Assembly: GCA_028868515.1 (NCBI GenBank)
Contig: JAGWUI010000001.1
Coordinates: 186,001 to 250,000, forward strand
Direction of reading: 5' to 3'
Origin: Gammaproteobacteria bacterium
GTDB taxonomy: Bacteria; Pseudomonadota; Gammaproteobacteria; Pseudomonadales; Moraxellaceae
DNA: 64,000 nucleotides
The notes beneath the pieces were generated by a model. It worked only from the letters and a program-made list of their open reading frames with translations. It was not told the DNA's origin and made no database searches. Each line of letters begins with the position of its first letter. Position 1 is the stretch's first letter. Of the stretch, positions 29,203 to 38,466 are shown piece by piece. Made by a program: the position numbers and the translations under genes.

Positions 29203-30237
29203 ATGTCTACTTCCTCACTCGCAACAAACGCCATGACTACCGATTCGTCCCGCCCTGCACCTCAAAAAGCCATCCAAGGCGAAAAACTACGCGGCGCAGA
29301 AAAAATGGCTCGCATTCCCGTCAAAATTATTCCAACAGTCGATGTACCTAAAAAGCCTGACTGGATTCGCGTAAAAATGACTGCGCCTGCGGAAGTACAA
29401 CGGATTAAAGATACTCTGCGCGCGCAAAAGTTGCATACCGTGTGTGAAGAAGCAGCCTGCCCTAACCTTGCTGAATGCTTTGGCGGCGGTACAGCGACCT
29501 TTATGATCATGGGTGATATTTGTACGCGCCGTTGTCCGTTTTGTGATGTAGCACATGGTCGTCCAAATGCGCTTGATCCTGAAGAACCGCGTCATATGGC
29601 GGAAACGATTTCTGGTTTAGGTTTGAAATATGCCGTGATTACCTCCGTTGATCGTGATGATTTATTGGATGGCGGCGCACAGCATTTTGTGGACTGCATT
29701 ACTGAAACTCGTAAAATCAGCCCTGATACATTGCTCGAAATTTTAGTGCCTGATTTCCGTGGTCGCATGGATGTTGCATTACGCATCATGGCGGAATGTC
29801 CTCCTGATGTATTTAATCACAATATTGAAACCGTTCCACGTCTCTATAAAGCGATGCGTCCTGGTTCAGATTATCAACACTCATTGAATCTATTAAAGAA
29901 ATTTAAAGAAGTCTGCCCTGATATTCCGACAAAATGTGGTTTGATGGTTGGGCTTGGTGAAACTGAAGAAGAAGTGTTAGCGCTGCTCGATGATTTACGC
30001 GCACATGAGGTTGATTACATTACGATTGGTCAATATTTACAGCCTTCAAAGAGTCATGCACCGATTGAGCGCTTCGTTCATCCAGATGAGTTCGAGCGCT
30101 ATACTGCACACGGTCAAGCATTAGGTTTTAGAAATATTTGGGCTGCGCCGATGGTGCGTTCAAGCTATTTTGCTGATCGTCAATATCGTGGTGAACCTGT
30201 GCCTCCTGTGAGAAGAAGTGCAAAGGTTGTAGGTTAA
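29203..30237 (+). CDS. lipA: lipoyl synthase LipA
   Basis: A 344-residue radical-SAM enzyme that inserts two sulfurs into octanoyl groups on pyruvate and oxoglutarate dehydrogenase complexes. The auxiliary cluster ligands are C-x4-C-x5-C in [13 protein letters not shown]; the radical-SAM ligands are C-x3-C-x2-C in [13 protein letters not shown]. The GETEEEVL and [21 protein letters not shown] motifs follow, and the catalytic C-terminal serine region is [11 protein letters not shown]. The N-terminus is about 20 residues longer than in E. coli. LipB is not adjacent. It depends on Fe-S assembly, for which the isc operon lies upstream in the window. Confidence 0.96.
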   Translation: MSTSSLATNAMTTDSSRPAPQKAIQGEKLRGAEKMARIPVKIIPTVDVPKKPDWIRVKMTAPAEVQRIKDTLRAQKLHTVCEEAACPNLAECFGGGTATFMIMGDICTRRCPFCDVAHGRPNALDPEEPRHMAETISGLGLKYAVITSVDRDDLLDGGAQHFVDCITETRKISPDTLLEILVPDFRGRMDVALRIMAECPPDVFNHNIETVPRLYKAMRPGSDYQHSLNLLKKFKEVCPDIPTKCGLMVGLGETEEEVLALLDDLRAHEVDYITIGQYLQPSKSHAPIERFVHPDEFERYTAHGQALGFRNIWAAPMVRSSYFADRQYRGEPVPPVRRSAKVVG

Positions 30238-30250
30238 AAATAATCAAATT

Positions 30251-30277
30251 GAGTGCTTTAAATCTTCTAAAGTACTC
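30251..30277 (+). terminator. stem-loop after lipA
   Basis: GAGTGCTTTA pairs with TAAAGTACTC (one G-U pair) around a 7-base loop, 13 bases after the lipA stop. No T-run follows, so its strength as a terminator is uncertain. Confidence 0.45.
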
Positions 30278-30337
30278 GGTCGCATAAGCCCTAAAAATCC
30301 TCTAATATCCACCTCATCTTTTTAGCGATATTTAGTC

Positions 30338-30589
30338 ATGGATAACATTTCAAAAAACAAAGCTAAGCGCTGGTATTGGCTACTCACATTTCCATGGATT
30401 CTTGCACTCTGGATACCCTCGTATAATCATATCGAACCTCGTCTATTCGGTTTTCCTTTCTTTTATTGGTATCAATTAGTTCTCGTTTTTGTCGCGGCAG
30501 TAACGATTGGCATCGTGTATTACAAAGCTCACGTCCAAATCGAAAAACAAGTATCCAATGAAAACAATGAGAAAGGTAAAAAATCATGA
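30338..30589 (+). CDS. DUF3311 small membrane protein
   Basis: An 83-residue protein with two hydrophobic helices (WLLTFPWILALWIP and FFYWYQLVLVFVAAVTIGIVYY) and a charged C-terminal tail, the layout of DUF3311 proteins. Its stop overlaps the start of the following symporter gene (ATGA overlap at 30586-30589), so the two are translationally coupled. In many bacteria a DUF3311 gene precedes a sodium-solute symporter of the monocarboxylate (MctP) type, where the small protein probably acts as an accessory subunit or stabiliser; that role is inference. Expression with its partner is certain from the overlap. Confidence 0.88.
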   Translation: MDNISKNKAKRWYWLLTFPWILALWIPSYNHIEPRLFGFPFFYWYQLVLVFVAAVTIGIVYYKAHVQIEKQVSNENNEKGKKS

Positions 30590-32130
30590 AATTGGATATG
30601 ACTGCAACGATTGTTTTTGTTTCATTATTTTTCTTTGTCACGATTCTTGGATTTTATGCCTCGCGTTGGAAACAAGCTGACCTCCACTCGCTCGATGAAT
30701 GGGGATTAGCTGGACGTCGCTTCGGTACATGGATTACATGGTTTTTACTTGGCGGAGACTTATATACGGCGTATACCTTTATTGCCGTTCCTGCGCTGTT
30801 GTTTGGCATGGGCGCGTTTGGCTTTTTTGGCATTCCCTACACGATTTTAATTTATCCACTCGCCTTTATGATTTTGCCGCGACTATGGTCTGTCTCTCGT
30901 AAACACGGCTTTGTGACGCCTGCTGACTTCATTCGTGCGCGGTACAACAGTCCTCTGTTGGCGCTAGCAATCGCCGTTACAGGTATTCTGGCAACGATGC
31001 CTTATGTGGCATTGCAACTCGTTGGTATTGAAGTGGTAATCGGTGGCTTAGGCATTGATACATCAGGAGCTTTAGGTGAATTACCACTTATTGTTGCATT
31101 TATCATATTAGCTGCTTACACCTATACCAGTGGTTTACGTGCTCCTGCGATGATTGCAGTCGTGAAGGACTTGCTCATTTACATTACCATCATTGCTGCT
31201 TGTATTATTATTCCGATGCAACTCGGTGGCTTTGGTAAAATTTTCGATGCAGTTCCAGCGCAAAAACTACTGCTGAAAGCACCAACTGAAACCAGCCTCA
31301 ATCAATTTAGTGCCTATTTCACTTTGGCTGTGGGTTCAGCATTAGCATTGTTTCTCTATCCACACTCAATGACCGCATCATTGTCCTCAAGCAGCGCAAA
31401 CACCTTGCGCAAAAACATGATGCTACTACCAGCGTATTCAGTTTTATTGGGTTTGATTGCGCTTCTCGGTTATATGGCAATCGCATCTGGCGTCAAAAAT
31501 TTGCCTGAATTTGCACAAGGCTTTGCGCAATATGGCAATAACTTCGCCATTCCAGCCTTGTTCATTCACAGTTTTCCATCATGGTTTGTCGGCGTTGCAT
31601 TTGCTGCGATTGGCATTGGTGCACTTGTTCCTGCGGCGATCATGTCAATTGCTGCGGCGAATTTATATACCCGCAATATTCATCGAGAATTTATTAATCC
31701 ATCAATGACGCCCAAGCAAGAAACTTTCATTGCTAAAAATATCTCTTTGGCCGTGAAATTTGGTGCTTTGCTTTTTGTATTATTCATTCCAACTCAGTAT
31801 GCAATTAACCTTCAATTACTGGGTGGTGTATGGATTATTCAGGTCTTACCTGCTGTTTTTATTGGATTATATACACGCTGGTTTGATCATCGTGCATTAT
31901 TAATAGGCTGGATCGTGGGCATGGTTATTGGTAGCTGGATGGCGTATTCAGTGCAGTTCAAACCAATTTATACATTAGTCATCAATGGCTATAGTATTCC
32001 TGGTTATTCAGCACTTTATGCTTTGATGGTCAACTTATTAATTGCCTCGATCATCACAGTCGCAATTCACTTATCCAAAGTAGAAGCCTCAAAAGACTTA
32101 ACAGTTTGTGCTGATTATGAGTCTGATTAA
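30586..32130 (+). CDS. sodium:solute symporter family permease (MctP-like)
   Basis: A 514-residue inner-membrane transporter with about 13 predicted helices, of the sodium-solute symporter family. The N-terminal helix (TIVFVSLFFFVTILGFYASRW) is followed by the family block SLDEWGLAGRRFGTWITWFLLGGDLYTAYTF, and GFVTPADFIRARYNSP matches SSS members that take up small monocarboxylates. The preceding DUF3311 gene, overlapping by four bases, supports the MctP-like subgroup (lactate, pyruvate, propionate or alanine). The true substrate is not visible from the sequence. Two stem-loops follow, of which the first may be its terminator. Confidence 0.9.
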   Translation: MKLDMTATIVFVSLFFFVTILGFYASRWKQADLHSLDEWGLAGRRFGTWITWFLLGGDLYTAYTFIAVPALLFGMGAFGFFGIPYTILIYPLAFMILPRLWSVSRKHGFVTPADFIRARYNSPLLALAIAVTGILATMPYVALQLVGIEVVIGGLGIDTSGALGELPLIVAFIILAAYTYTSGLRAPAMIAVVKDLLIYITIIAACIIIPMQLGGFGKIFDAVPAQKLLLKAPTETSLNQFSAYFTLAVGSALALFLYPHSMTASLSSSSANTLRKNMMLLPAYSVLLGLIALLGYMAIASGVKNLPEFAQGFAQYGNNFAIPALFIHSFPSWFVGVAFAAIGIGALVPAAIMSIAAANLYTRNIHREFINPSMTPKQETFIAKNISLAVKFGALLFVLFIPTQYAINLQLLGGVWIIQVLPAVFIGLYTRWFDHRALLIGWIVGMVIGSWMAYSVQFKPIYTLVINGYSIPGYSALYALMVNLLIASIITVAIHLSKVEASKDLTVCADYESD

Positions 32131-32137
32131 TCACAGT

Positions 32138-32170
32138 AAACACACTCAATTACCCGCGTTGAATGTGTTT
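32138..32170 (+). terminator. stem-loop after the symporter gene
   Basis: AAACACACTCAA can pair with TTGAATGTGTTT with one mismatch around a 9-base loop. It lies 7 bases after the symporter stop; only a short T-run follows within the arm. Confidence 0.55.
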
Positions 32171-32192
32171 GTTACAGCTTAAATTCAAAAAC

Positions 32193-32231
32193 CTAGACGT
32201 GAGCGGTATCTCAACTCGCCATCACGTCTAG
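32193..32231. promoter_or_regulatory. inverted repeat upstream of dapD
   Basis: CTAGACGTGA (32193-32202) and TCACGTCTAG (32222-32231) are perfect 10-bp inverted arms with a 19-base spacer, 108 bp before dapD. It could be an operator pair, a terminator without T-run, or a leader structure; a -10-like TACAAT follows at 32239. Confidence 0.45.
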
Positions 32232-32338
32232 ATTTACGTTACAATTCGCTCATGCTTTATCTTCTTGCGTCTACAATGACGCAAATCCCATCGCAAAAGA
32301 TAATCTCTCTTTTTACCTTAAAATAAATGGAAACTCCC

Positions 32339-33163
32339 ATGACTCAACTTGCTAATATCATTGAACAAGCTTTTGAAGATCGTCTGAAATTTTCACCAAC
32401 CAACGCCCCACAAGATGTGCGTGATGCAGTTGCAGAAGCACTTGCTGGTTTAGATAATGGCTCAATGCGTGTTGCTGAAAAAATCGGTGGTACATGGCAA
32501 GTCAATCAATGGCTCAAAAAAGCTGTTCTATTATCATTCCGCTTAAACGACAATGTTCCGTTAAGTGGCGGAGATTCCTTACAATATTTCGACAAAGTTC
32601 CTACAAAATTTGCGGACTGGAATGAGGCACAATTCCAAGCAGCAGGAATCCGTGTTGTACCTCCAGCAACCGCACGTAAAGGTAGCTTTATTGCACGCAA
32701 TACGATCTTGATGCCTTCATATGTAAACATTGGTGCATATGTGGATGAAGGTACGATGGTTGATACATGGGCGACTGTTGGCTCATGTGCACAAATTGGA
32801 AAAAACGTGCATTTGTCGGGTGGTGTTGGTATCGGTGGCGTTCTTGAGCCATTACAAGCGAATCCAACCATCATTGAAGACAATTGCTTCATTGGCGCAC
32901 GCTCTGAAATCGTTGAAGGCGTCATCGTTGAAGAAGGCTCAGTCATTTCGATGGGTGTGTACATCGGTCAATCGACTAAGATTTATGATCGTGAAACTGG
33001 TGAAGTGACTTATGGTCGCGTACCAGCAGGTTCAGTTGTTGTATCAGGCAACTTACCATCAGCAGATGGAAAATACAGCCTCTATGCAGCTGTGATTGTG
33101 AAGAAAGTTGATGCACAAACACGCTCAAAAACAGGTTTAAATGAGTTGTTACGCGTAGATTAA
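32339..33163 (+). CDS. dapD: tetrahydrodipicolinate N-succinyltransferase
   Basis: A 274-residue left-handed beta-helix acyltransferase that succinylates tetrahydrodipicolinate in lysine and diaminopimelate synthesis. Taking the ATG at 32339 gives [16 protein letters not shown], equal in length to E. coli DapD and aligned with its start; GGAA is 6 bases upstream, and the ATG at 32327 would add four residues. Hexapeptide repeats run through the middle ([21 protein letters not shown], then [24 protein letters not shown]), and the C-terminal [22 protein letters not shown] is typical. It is followed by an unknown gene 68 bp later. Confidence 0.96.
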   Translation: MTQLANIIEQAFEDRLKFSPTNAPQDVRDAVAEALAGLDNGSMRVAEKIGGTWQVNQWLKKAVLLSFRLNDNVPLSGGDSLQYFDKVPTKFADWNEAQFQAAGIRVVPPATARKGSFIARNTILMPSYVNIGAYVDEGTMVDTWATVGSCAQIGKNVHLSGGVGIGGVLEPLQANPTIIEDNCFIGARSEIVEGVIVEEGSVISMGVYIGQSTKIYDRETGEVTYGRVPAGSVVVSGNLPSADGKYSLYAAVIVKKVDAQTRSKTGLNELLRVD

Positions 33164-33231
33164 TACTAGTCAACATGTAAACTACGACGTAACAGCTATT
33201 GGTAATTTTTTATAAACACTAGGGGTTCGTC

Positions 33232-33657
33232 GTGGTTTCTACAAAAGAATCATCAGATAAACATTACTTCATCACTACTGACATGCAATCAGGTCAGTAT
33301 TTATTTAAAAAAATATCAAGAACTGTTCGCTTTAGCGCTGATGATTTTGAAGAATTTTCTGAGCAATTTCGTCGAATGATTTATGAGCTAGGGTTATGGA
33401 AAGAGCATTACGGCCGTAAAGCGAATGAACTCAATCTCGTTATTGAAGCACATCCTTGGATACTCAAACGTGTTCGAGATCATTTAGCACATCCATTTCC
33501 TGCTGGGCACCCTTATGGTGACTTTGCACGAAAGCATCCCATCTCCATTCATTTATACGATCAACTGGATCACAAAGGACAGCATTACAAGCTTGCTAAT
33601 GGAAAATTATCAATTACAAGAGCCCCATCCTCCGAATCAGATACTCCAAACGATTAA
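33232..33657 (+). CDS. conserved hypothetical protein, GTG start
   Basis: I do not recognise this 141-residue protein. It is soluble and charged, without signal peptide or membrane helix: it begins MVSTKESSDKHYFITTDMQS and has a middle helical region FEEFSEQFRRMIYELGLWKE, a His/Pro-rich block HLAHPFPAGHPYGDFARKHP and a polar C-terminal tail (APSSESDTPND). The start is a GTG preceded at 6 bases by AGGGG, so translation is well supported. It lies between dapD and tRNA-Leu, on the same strand as both. Codon use does not look foreign. No function can be inferred. Confidence 0.75.
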   Translation: MVSTKESSDKHYFITTDMQSGQYLFKKISRTVRFSADDFEEFSEQFRRMIYELGLWKEHYGRKANELNLVIEAHPWILKRVRDHLAHPFPAGHPYGDFARKHPISIHLYDQLDHKGQHYKLANGKLSITRAPSSESDTPND

Positions 33658-33744
33658 ACCTTAACCTTACTCACTGTAAAATGAAGAAAAGGTTCTTGTT
33701 AGTACTATCTTGTTGATTCTGAACTTGGTATGATACGCGCCGTT

Positions 33745-33829
33745 GGGGGCGTGGCGAAATTGGTAGACGCACCAGATTTAGGTTCTGGCGCCGCGAGGTG
33801 TAAGAGTTCGAGTCTCTTCGCCCCCACCA
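33745..33829 (+). tRNA. tRNA-Leu (anticodon UAG)
   Basis: An 85-base cloverleaf: acceptor GGGGGCG pairs with CGCCCCC; anticodon stem CCAGA/TCTGG encloses the loop TTTAGGT, giving anticodon TAG that reads CUN leucine codons. The long variable arm expected of class II tRNA (CGCCGCGAGGTG) is present, the T-loop GTTCGAGTC is canonical and CCA is encoded (33827-33829). A -10-like TATGAT is at 33729-33734 just upstream. Confidence 0.97.
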
Positions 33830-33872
33830 CAAATTCAAACTCATATGCACTCACATGACTCCATATGAAACT

Positions 33873-33907
33873 AAAAGGCTTAAACTACATTGGTTTAAGC
33901 CTTTTTT
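33873..33907 (+). terminator. terminator of tRNA-Leu
   Basis: AAAAGGCTTAAAC pairs with GTTTAAGCCTTTT around a 7-base loop, followed by more T. It is 44 bases downstream of the tRNA and may also serve the convergent SDR gene. Confidence 0.88.
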
Positions 33908-33940
33908 ATGCTTTACGCTTCAACTGAAGTTGAAATCAAA

Positions 33941-34828
33941 TTAACTATAAACTACACCAGTCAGTTCTTCAGACAACTTCCAGAGCTTGCGGGCATCTTC
34001 TGTATTTCTAGCGGCAGGGCGTATATAAGCCTGTGCTGGCGCTCCCCACATTGCAAACACACGTGGACCATAGAAAGCTCCTGCTTTTACATTTGCAGAA
34101 GTGGCAGCAAGAACACTCGGATAGGCTCCCGACTCCGCTGATTGAGCAAACAACATATTAAATATTTTTCCACCAAACATATCATCTTGCAGATTTGTTG
34201 CCGCATAGCCGGGATGTGCAGCGAAAGACTGTATTCGACCGCCTGAAAGTGCACTACGACGCTGTAACTCTTGAGCAAACATTAAATTTGCTAACTTGCT
34301 CTGTCCATAAGCCAGCCAAGGCGAATAGCTCTTGCTCCAGTTTGGATCATCAAATTGAATCTTACCGATATAGTTAACAATACTACTGACGGTGACCACA
34401 CGCGGTGCAGGTGCAGCATTCAATAATGGCAATAGCTGACCTGTTAACGCAAAATGACCTAAATGATTCGTACCGAATTGCATCTCAAAGCCATCTTTGG
34501 TGCGTTGTAATGGTGGTGCCATGACTCCAGCGTTGTTAATCAGAACATCTAGCTTAGTTTCTGTGGTTAATAACTCACTGGAAAATTGTTTCACTGATGT
34601 CAGATCAGCAAGATCCAATATCTTCATTTCGATCTGAGCATCAGGAACTTGGGCTCGTATCTCTTTAAGCGCTTGCTCTCCCTTGCTTGCATCACGACAG
34701 GCGATCAGCACTCTCCCACCAGCAGCAGCCAATAGACGTGCAGATTGAAAGCCCAAACCACTATTTCCGCCAGTGATCAGGATTGATTTACCTGAAAGAT
34801 CTGGTATTTGTGTTGGAGTCCACGACAT
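33941..34828 (-). CDS. short-chain dehydrogenase/reductase
   Basis: A 295-residue NAD(P)-dependent oxidoreductase with a Rossmann fold. The cofactor motif is SILITGGNSGLGFQSARLLA (TGGxxGxG), followed by LINNAGVMAPPLQ, the catalytic Ser in VTVSSIVNYIGK, and Tyr/Lys in LAYGQSKLANLMFAQEL. The overall order resembles retinol-dehydrogenase/WW-oxidoreductase-like SDRs. Divergent from it is a TetR gene, with operator-like palindromes between, so it is probably under control of that regulator. The substrate is unknown. A catalytic Asn is also expected but I did not place it. Confidence 0.9.
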   Translation of the reverse strand: MSWTPTQIPDLSGKSILITGGNSGLGFQSARLLAAAGGRVLIACRDASKGEQALKEIRAQVPDAQIEMKILDLADLTSVKQFSSELLTTETKLDVLINNAGVMAPPLQRTKDGFEMQFGTNHLGHFALTGQLLPLLNAAPAPRVVTVSSIVNYIGKIQFDDPNWSKSYSPWLAYGQSKLANLMFAQELQRRSALSGGRIQSFAAHPGYAATNLQDDMFGGKIFNMLFAQSAESGAYPSVLAATSANVKAGAFYGPRVFAMWGAPAQAYIRPAARNTEDARKLWKLSEELTGVVYS

Positions 34829-34890
34829 AGCAATATCCTCATGATTGCCCAGATGGGCGATTTCTGCTGAAATATGTTAATCTAGCAATA

Positions 34891-34931
34891 ACAGACTGAC
34901 GGTCTTTAATTTAAGAGACCATCGGTCTCTT
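34891..34931. promoter_or_regulatory. operator-like palindromes of the SDR/TetR pair
   Basis: The perfect inverted repeat AAGAGACCATCGGTCTCTT (34913-34931; 8-bp arms, 3-base centre) sits between the divergent genes, 37 bp before the TetR start. A related imperfect site, ACAGACTGACGGTCTTT (34891-34907), is centred 23 bp away. Control by the adjacent TetR is inference. Confidence 0.65.
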
Positions 34932-34967
34932 GTCAAGTGCCTATTTTTTATACTTGAGGAACCTTCC

Positions 34968-35630
34968 ATGAAATGTAATGATTGTTGCCTCTTTGTACGC
35001 GCCCGAAAACCTGAACAAGTGGCACAGCGTCGAGAAAGCATCATCGTCGCTATGGCAGACTTACTACGCGAAATGAAACCTGAACAAATCAGTCTAAATG
35101 AAGTAGCTCGCCGTGCAGGCTTAGCTAAATCTAATCTATATCGCTACTTTGATAGTCGCGAAGCAATTCTGCTGGAGCTTTTAAAAGAAGATAGCCTCCA
35201 TTGGATAATGAAGGCTGAGTTGGCTCTAAAAAGTCTTGAAAGCAGTAATGACATGACGGCCACGACTACAACGCTTGCCAAAGTGACTGCTGCCGAAACC
35301 CGCATGTGTCAGTTACTAAGCCAGATTTCTAGTGGTATGGAACAACAGATTTCTGATACGGTGATATTCACATTCAATCAGCACATTGAAGATATGCTGG
35401 ATCGATTGACGCAAGCTTTGCACAAAACACTACCTGCTCTACCGCTCAACGAGCTTAGTCAGGCCATGCGGTATGTAATAGCGTTGCTCATTGGTCTATG
35501 GCAACAAAGTAATCTCTCCAAGAGCGCTCTCAGTTTGAAAGAAATGGCTTTTGAAGAAGAATTACAAAAAGGTCTTTTATTAATTTTCTGCGGATTAGCT
35601 AACGCTAAAAATAAAAATATTGTTATATAA
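34968..35630 (+). CDS. TetR-family regulator divergent from an SDR gene
   Basis: A 220-residue repressor. The helix-turn-helix lies at about residues 22-66 (RRESIIVAMADLLREM, then ISLNEVARRAGLAKSNLYRYFDSREAILLELL), with the canonical YRYFDSRE motif. The C-terminal ligand-binding part is helical. An odd Cys-containing N-terminal peptide (MKCNDCCLFVRARKPEQVAQ) precedes the domain. GAGGA lies 8 bases before the ATG. It likely regulates itself and the divergent SDR through the palindromes in between. The inducer is unknown; the cysteines could give redox sensitivity, which is speculation. Confidence 0.9.
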   Translation: MKCNDCCLFVRARKPEQVAQRRESIIVAMADLLREMKPEQISLNEVARRAGLAKSNLYRYFDSREAILLELLKEDSLHWIMKAELALKSLESSNDMTATTTTLAKVTAAETRMCQLLSQISSGMEQQISDTVIFTFNQHIEDMLDRLTQALHKTLPALPLNELSQAMRYVIALLIGLWQQSNLSKSALSLKEMAFEEELQKGLLLIFCGLANAKNKNIVI

Positions 35631-35650
35631 CAAATTTTTGTAAGAATAAC

Positions 35651-35692
35651 GCCACAACTGTTTACTCAACAATTGTGGCATTTGGTTTTTAT
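35651..35692 (+). terminator. stem-loop between TetR and ntrC
   Basis: GCCACAACTGTT pairs with AACAATTGTGGC with one mismatch and a 5-base loop, followed on the plus strand by a T-rich stretch (ATTTGGTTTTTATTT). It is probably the TetR terminator, and reaches the convergent end of ntrC. Confidence 0.7.
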
Positions 35693-37192
35693 TTAAGCTG
35701 CGTCCTCATCATCATCGGCACTAGAAATTCCAAGCTCTTTTAGCTTACGGGTTAACGTATTACGTCCCCAGCCTAATAATTCCGATGCCAAACGCTTCTT
35801 GCCTTGACTATGTTCCAATGCCGCAAGAATCATGACGCGTTCAAACATCGGCGTTGCAGTATTTAGAATTTGCTGCTCACCATTCATTAAATGTTGCTTA
35901 GCCCATAATCCAAGCGCCACATCCCACTCAGAAGAAGCACCTGATAACTGTACATGACTCTGTCCCGTCGCAAAATTGTCAGTTTTTGCAGCAACTGATG
36001 ATTGTCCATTAGCTGGTAAACGAAGCTCTGGCGGTAGATCAGTTAACAGAACCTCACGGCTACTTGCCATCACGGTTAACCAGCGACAAGTATTTTCTAA
36101 TTGACGAACATTTCCAGGCCATGGCAATTGTTGCAAATACGCTGCTGTTTCACTACGTAATTTCTTAGGTTCAACGGATAATTCATGTCCTGCACGCTCC
36201 AAAAAGTGAGCTGCCAACATGGGGATATCTTCACTACGATCTCTCAATCTTGGAATATGGATACGAATCACATTCAAGCGATGATACAAATCCTCGCGGA
36301 ACTTACCCTCGATTACCAATTTTTCCAAATCTTGATGGGTCGCGGCAATGATACGAACATCGACATGCACAGGCATATGACCGCCTACACGATAAAACTC
36401 ACCTTCAGCTAAAACGCGGAGTAATCGTGTTTGTGTCTCAAATGGCATGTCTCCGATTTCATCAAGAAACAACGTACCACCATTGGTTTGTTCAAAGCGA
36501 CCTTGGCGCTGAGTATTTGCACCTGTAAATGCACCTTTCTCATGACCAAACAATTCAGTTTCAATCAAATCTTTGGGAATTGCCGCCATGTTCAGTGCAA
36601 TAAAAGGCTTCTTTGCACGTGGTGAGTGGCGATGTAAAGCATGTGCCACCAGCTCTTTACCCGTACCAGATTCACCATTAATCAGTACAGTAATATGCGA
36701 CTGTGCTAAGCGACCAATTGCACGAAACACCTCCTGCATCGCAGGTGATTCACCAATAATCTCAACAGAACGAATTGGTTTACTTGGCACCATATCGTCG
36801 TTACTACTTGCCGTAACTTGCGCAGTATGTTGAATCGCACGTTGCACTAGCGCCAACGCTTCATCAATATCAAACGGCTTTGGTAAATACTCAAAAGCGC
36901 CTGTTTGATAACTCGACACAGCCGATTCCAAATCAGAGTGCGCAGTCATGATAATGACAGGCAAATCAGCATAGGCTTCTTTTACTCGTGAGAGGAATGT
37001 CAGCCCATCCATGCCTGGCATACGGATATCGGTCAAGATGACATGGGGCTGCTCGCCGCCTTCTAATCGCGTCAGCGCACTTTGGCTTTCTTCAAAGCTG
37101 ACGACGTTGAAACCTTCTTCTTTGAATGTTTTTTCCAGTACCCAGCGGATGGCACGGTCGTCGTCGATGATCCAAATGGTCTCGTTCGACAT
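35693..37192 (-). CDS. glnG: nitrogen regulator NtrC (GlnG), sigma-54 activator
   Basis: A 499-residue response regulator. The receiver domain (1-120) has the acidic pocket WIIDDDRAIR and phosphorylated Asp in ILTDIRMPGMDGL. The AAA+ domain (about 140-380) has Walker A GESGTGKELVAHALHRHSP, the sigma-54 contact loop LFGHEKGAFTGAN, Walker B GTLFLDEIGDMP and the Arg-finger region. The C-terminal Fis-type helix-turn-helix (KRLASELLGWGRNTLTRKLK) binds enhancers. Its ATG follows the ntrB stop by only a few bases (GAGTAAGTT ATG), so the two are coupled. It responds to nitrogen limitation through NtrB and PII. Confidence 0.96.
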   Translation of the reverse strand: MSNETIWIIDDDRAIRWVLEKTFKEEGFNVVSFEESQSALTRLEGGEQPHVILTDIRMPGMDGLTFLSRVKEAYADLPVIIMTAHSDLESAVSSYQTGAFEYLPKPFDIDEALALVQRAIQHTAQVTASSNDDMVPSKPIRSVEIIGESPAMQEVFRAIGRLAQSHITVLINGESGTGKELVAHALHRHSPRAKKPFIALNMAAIPKDLIETELFGHEKGAFTGANTQRQGRFEQTNGGTLFLDEIGDMPFETQTRLLRVLAEGEFYRVGGHMPVHVDVRIIAATHQDLEKLVIEGKFREDLYHRLNVIRIHIPRLRDRSEDIPMLAAHFLERAGHELSVEPKKLRSETAAYLQQLPWPGNVRQLENTCRWLTVMASSREVLLTDLPPELRLPANGQSSVAAKTDNFATGQSHVQLSGASSEWDVALGLWAKQHLMNGEQQILNTATPMFERVMILAALEHSQGKKRLASELLGWGRNTLTRKLKELGISSADDDEDAA

Positions 37193-37195
37193 AAC

Positions 37196-38311
37196 TTACT
37201 CCCAAGGTAAAAATAAACTAAAAATTGTTTTTCCAGCAACAGAATGGCATTCAATCATGCCGTTATGCAGATGAATAATATCGTGTGCAATACTCAAACC
37301 AAGTCCAGTTCCATTGGCACGTCCTGTTACCATTGGATAAAAAATAGACTCAACTAACTCTTCAGGAATACCAGGACCATTGTCCTCAATATCCACCTGT
37401 ATAACGCTGCGATGAAGCGTATTATTGATGGTAAACATCCGTAAAATACGCGTTCTAAAAATCAGCGTCGGAACACGTCCTTGCATCTTGTGAGCATTTT
37501 CAGTCATGGCTTGCAGCGCATTGACTGCAATATTCAGCATGACTTGAATCAATTGATTTTTATCTGCTCGAATCTCTGGTAGCGACAAATCGTAGTCACG
37601 AATGACCTCAAACTGATCTTCAGATGGTGAAGAAAACTGGCTCATAAATTGATTCAAAATCAATGATCGCACACGTTCAAGTGGCTCATGAATATTCACC
37701 AAAGCAAATGCAGGCGGCTTCCGAGAACCCAGCATCGTATCGGCTAAATGCCGTAACCGATCGACTTCACTAATAATCACATCAGTATATTCAGCACTGC
37801 CTTGAGGTAATGTCCGTGCTAGCAATTGCGTCGCACCACGAATCCCGCCGAGAGGATTTTTGATTTCATGCGCAACACCACGCACGAGTTGTCGTGCAAT
37901 CGAATGTTGCTGGTTCAAATGCTCTTCACGACTAATACGTAACAGTCGATCCATCGGTTGAATTTCAAACAAAATACGATGACGCGAAATATCATCAGGT
38001 GCATCGTTATCCATAATGAGTGACGCCGTATAATCCACGACTTTGTCACGCAAGCCTATTTTTAGCACGGCTTCACGGCGCGTATAAGGTTGACCATTCG
38101 CAAGCAATCGAGACAAGGCTACCTGTGCATCAAATTGCGGATCTTGGTCGATCAAAATAGAGAGCAACGGCTGTTTTAGTGCTCTGAATTGACTGAGTTC
38201 AATTAACGCCTCACACGCAGGATTGAGATATTCAATACTTAAATCTGAACGCACTAATATAATTGCGGTCAACATATGATCCGTGATGCGTTGATATTGC
38301 TCGAGATTCAT
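37196..38311 (-). CDS. glnL: nitrogen sensor kinase/phosphatase NtrB (GlnL)
   Basis: A 371-residue cytoplasmic histidine kinase that phosphorylates NtrC when nitrogen is scarce and dephosphorylates it with PII when it is plentiful. An N-terminal PAS domain (about 1-115), the phosphorylated His in RGVAHEIKNPLGGIRGATQLL, the N-box QVMLNIAVNALQAMT and the G-boxes DIEDNGPGIPEELVE and GTGLGLSIAHDII are all present. I chose the ATG at 38311 because GGAG lies 5 bases upstream; the longer frame has a hydrophobic leader without a ribosome site. It precedes ntrC by three bases. The upstream DNA has a sigma-54 promoter and NtrC-like sites. Confidence 0.95.
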   Translation of the reverse strand: MNLEQYQRITDHMLTAIILVRSDLSIEYLNPACEALIELSQFRALKQPLLSILIDQDPQFDAQVALSRLLANGQPYTRREAVLKIGLRDKVVDYTASLIMDNDAPDDISRHRILFEIQPMDRLLRISREEHLNQQHSIARQLVRGVAHEIKNPLGGIRGATQLLARTLPQGSAEYTDVIISEVDRLRHLADTMLGSRKPPAFALVNIHEPLERVRSLILNQFMSQFSSPSEDQFEVIRDYDLSLPEIRADKNQLIQVMLNIAVNALQAMTENAHKMQGRVPTLIFRTRILRMFTINNTLHRSVIQVDIEDNGPGIPEELVESIFYPMVTGRANGTGLGLSIAHDIIHLHNGMIECHSVAGKTIFSLFLPWE

Positions 38312-38466
38312 AACGCTCCATCGTGCAAAACTTAAATACAGAAAAAACAGCAATAAACGACTGCTTCAATCAAAAACGATATAAACAATCATGCTCTCAT
38401 AAAATACTGAGTTTTCAATATCCTAGTCTGAGCATATTAAAATCAGCTAAGGTTTCATCTATGCAC

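Noticed and set aside
29262-29595. Two reverse-strand frames inside lipA.
   Set aside because: They are shadows of a conserved gene, with low-complexity composition and no ribosome sites.
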